Positions 42,382 to 44,100 of a stretch of 44,100 nt of DNA are shown one piece after another. The stretch comes from Folioceros fuciformis (Eukaryota; Anthocerotophyta; Anthocerotopsida; Anthocerotales). The stretch lies in assembly GCA_049999805.1 (NCBI GenBank), contig JBNGIO010005430.1, positions 1-44,100 on the forward strand. Reading direction: 5' to 3'. The notes beneath the pieces are model-generated. The model was not told the DNA's origin, did no database searches, and worked only from the letters and a program-made list of their open reading frames with translations. How positions within the stretch are numbered: position 1 is the stretch's first letter; each line of letters starts with the position of its first letter. The translations under genes were made by a program, and so were the position numbers.

Positions 42382-42455
42382 AACCCCTCCAAAGGACTAA
42401 GATCTTAGTCTATACATTAACCCCTCCAAAGCACTAAGCTTAGTCTTAGTCTATA
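42382..42455. repeat. 37-bp tandem duplication
   Basis: AACCCCTCCAAAGGACTAAG at 42382 recurs as AACCCCTCCAAAGCACTAAG at 42419. Both continue with a TTAGTCTATACA stretch. Confidence 0.8.
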
Positions 42456-43911
42456 CACTGTACCCAACCACTCCAAAAGGCTTTCCCATCATCGATACCC
42501 GATGGCCATTAAGGCAAATACGGTCAGTAGACCCGTGCGGATGCGCAACCTGATGTATCGTGGCTTCATATCGACACATCAACATACGCGACATAGCAGC
42601 AACATCAGTTTCTGGTTCCTATTGCATACTCGGGTTTTTGCACCCGTTCTTTGTACCTCCATTTCCATACCCGACTTTCCATACCCGGGATGGAAGGATT
42701 CCAAACCCGTTGGTTTGAAGTCCAGGTTTCAAATGCACTTCTTATCGCGGGTGAACCGATTTAAAAAGGAAGCGGTGCAGATGCGACAAGACGCCTAATC
42801 TGCTGCCCGCTGCAGATGGAGTCGGCTGGCTTCCTGGTAGTTTTCTTGTCCAAGAGGAGAGTGGCTGTGCTGGTTGAGACTGAGTTTGGGGTTGCGAGGA
42901 TGCGTAAACTCAAGATCTATTTGGTGGCATCAGGGCTGTGCTGCGATTTCTATTAGGATGGCAAAACTCACAATGGTTGCAGCCAAGGTCTTGCTTAAGG
43001 TGGTTTTGCTGGCACACGACTTGTGGGCTCCTAAAAGCCAGAGCTGTCAAGTGGCTGTGGAGCTGAGCCTGCTGGAGAAGAACTTGGAACACCACATGAT
43101 GGCGATGGGCGGCAACCAGTTTTGTTGCAGGAAAACAATAGCTTGGGCTCTTGGCATGTGTCTTGCAAGCAGCTGCCTAATTGTTTGCTGCCTCTGATAC
43201 CGGTGTATGCGGTGCAGTCAATGATGATAGTAAACTTCTGTCAGCCATTTTTGTAGGGGCCTTGGAACAGGAACTTTGGCACGCAATCAAGGATGGGCAC
43301 AAAATTTTGGGCATGGGGTTTCTGGAGGCGCACTGGGACACTAGACAAATACTATCTGAACTCCACTCACTCCGACAGCGTGTGATGATTTTCTTTCAAA
43401 CCACGTTGTTCATTACTTTCCTCGAAGTATGCAGCCTGTGTGTAGCCATTTCATGACAGTGATGCTCCTTTGTAGCACCTTGTTTTTATTTCTCTACTGT
43501 ATGCATGAGGCGTCAGGCCGCAGTGGAGACCATGGCACAGCGGGACGAGCTCCAGTTGGCTTTGTCACAGTTGCAAACTCTGCTCAGAAACCTACACTAG
43601 GACCTCTTCGATAGCAGTTGCCAAATTCTCAGCTTTTAAAACCAGAAGAGTGGATTTTGACCTCTAAGACAAAAAGCATAATTGACCCGATCAAAACTAA
43701 GTGCTATCTGCTATCTTCTCTCAGCACCCTACAAAAGTGGATCGGTCAACTTCTAAAACCAAAAGCCCCCTACAAAAGTGCATCAATCCACTCTTTATCA
43801 ACTAACTATGTTCCACCTCACCGTCTTTTTCTTCTTACACACAACTTCCTCCAAACCAACAAATCGTTTCAGTCTGTTTGTGCCCTCATTCTCAGCAAAA
43901 GTTTCCAACAC

Positions 43912-44100
43912 TTATTTCCGTTGAGGTTGTTCGTATGCTTGTGCTACTAATTGTCTCACCTTCTGTTGAGTTTGCTCCATAATGCAAGCTATCCCAAAAG
44001 CTAAATCTGAATGCTCAAATGTGGTATCACATACTTCAGCACATGCCGTTTTAATAAAATCCAACCGTTTTTCTTTTGCCATCTCCAATTCTGTCTTACA
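43912..44100 (-). CDS. partial unrecognised ORF running off the right edge
   Basis: On the minus strand an open frame enters at the window edge (44100) and runs 62 codons to a TAA at 43914-43912. The product is charged and helical in character, with the segments MAKEKRLDFIKTACAEVCD, HSDLAFGIACIMEQTQQ and QLVAQAYEQPQRK. I do not recognise the family. It resembles the C-terminus of a real protein more than a random frame, with balanced composition and heptad-like hydrophobics. The 5' part lies outside the window. It could be a host gene or part of a mobile element. Confidence 0.4.
   Translation of the reverse strand, partial: CKTELEMAKEKRLDFIKTACAEVCDTTFEHSDLAFGIACIMEQTQQKVRQLVAQAYEQPQRK

Larger units (their letters stand above)
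40110..43911. other. AT-rich, repeat-rich region without recognisable genes
   Basis: 3.8 kb with several tandem and direct repeats, an assembly gap and only weak open frames. Two small plus-strand frames (42816-42956, MESAGFLVVFLSKRRVAVLV start; 42958-43197, MAKLTMVAAKVLLKVVLLAH start) follow each other with a 1-bp spacing. They show no family features. Confidence 0.5.

Overview
The window is nuclear DNA of a land plant. It carries spliced genes with GT-AG introns, mostly about 60-230 bp long, and plant-type families: two intron-less PLS-class pentatricopeptide (PPR) RNA-editing genes, heteromeric ATP-citrate lyase subunit A, a two-domain DJ-1D protein, and a plant-type FAD monooxygenase with a transit-peptide-like N-terminus. 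The short introns and large PPR-DYW type genes suggest a compact early-diverging lineage (lycophyte or bryophyte, for example). I cannot fix the species from the sequence. Two runs of exactly 100 N (3345-3444, 41470-41569) are assembly placeholders.

Layout, left to right. PPR-DYW gene on minus (1207-3680, broken by the first gap). Unrecognised plus-strand gene (about 3953-5110). Minisatellites (5160-6115). CYP72-clan cytochrome P450 on minus (6194-8237). Decayed 3' fragment of a FAD monooxygenase (about 8640-8905), then the intact FAD monooxygenase on minus (9773-11670). Nested repeats and a purine-rich spacer (11690-13980). TMEM147 homologue on minus (13980-15230), divergent from phosphoacetylglucosamine mutase on plus (15503-18213). 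HAD cytosolic-type 5'-nucleotidase on plus (18921-22426), SERINC/TDE1 membrane protein on plus (24043-26347), eIF1/SUI1 on plus (28556-29227). DJ-1D on minus (30106-31712), divergent from ACLA on plus (32190-34548). A second PPR gene on minus that ends before any DYW domain (34871-37423). The last 6.6 kb is AT-rich and repeat-rich with only weak ORFs, plus one open frame running off the right edge.

For ten genes I could build exon chains in which every junction keeps frame and the spliced protein matches its family end to end: P450 557 aa, FAD monooxygenase 472, TMEM147 224, phosphoacetylglucosamine mutase 595, 5'-nucleotidase 688, SERINC 380, eIF1 111, DJ-1D 388, ACLA 423, and a tentative two-exon model of 328 aa for the unknown gene.

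Functional links are modest. The TMEM147/phosphoacetylglucosamine mutase pair shares a 272-bp divergent promoter, and both act in ER membrane-protein or glycoprotein production. The P450 and FAD monooxygenase are co-oriented neighbouring oxygenases. The two PPR genes show different losses: the first keeps its deaminase domain but has degraded PG-box and C-terminal tripeptide, and the second keeps its PG box but has no deaminase. I found no clearly new multi-gene system. The most unusual items are the internally amplified PPR gene, the unrecognised gene at 3953-5110, a perfect 16-bp hairpin at 946-981, and an evenly phased array of bZIP/GCN4-like sites near 41.3 kb.
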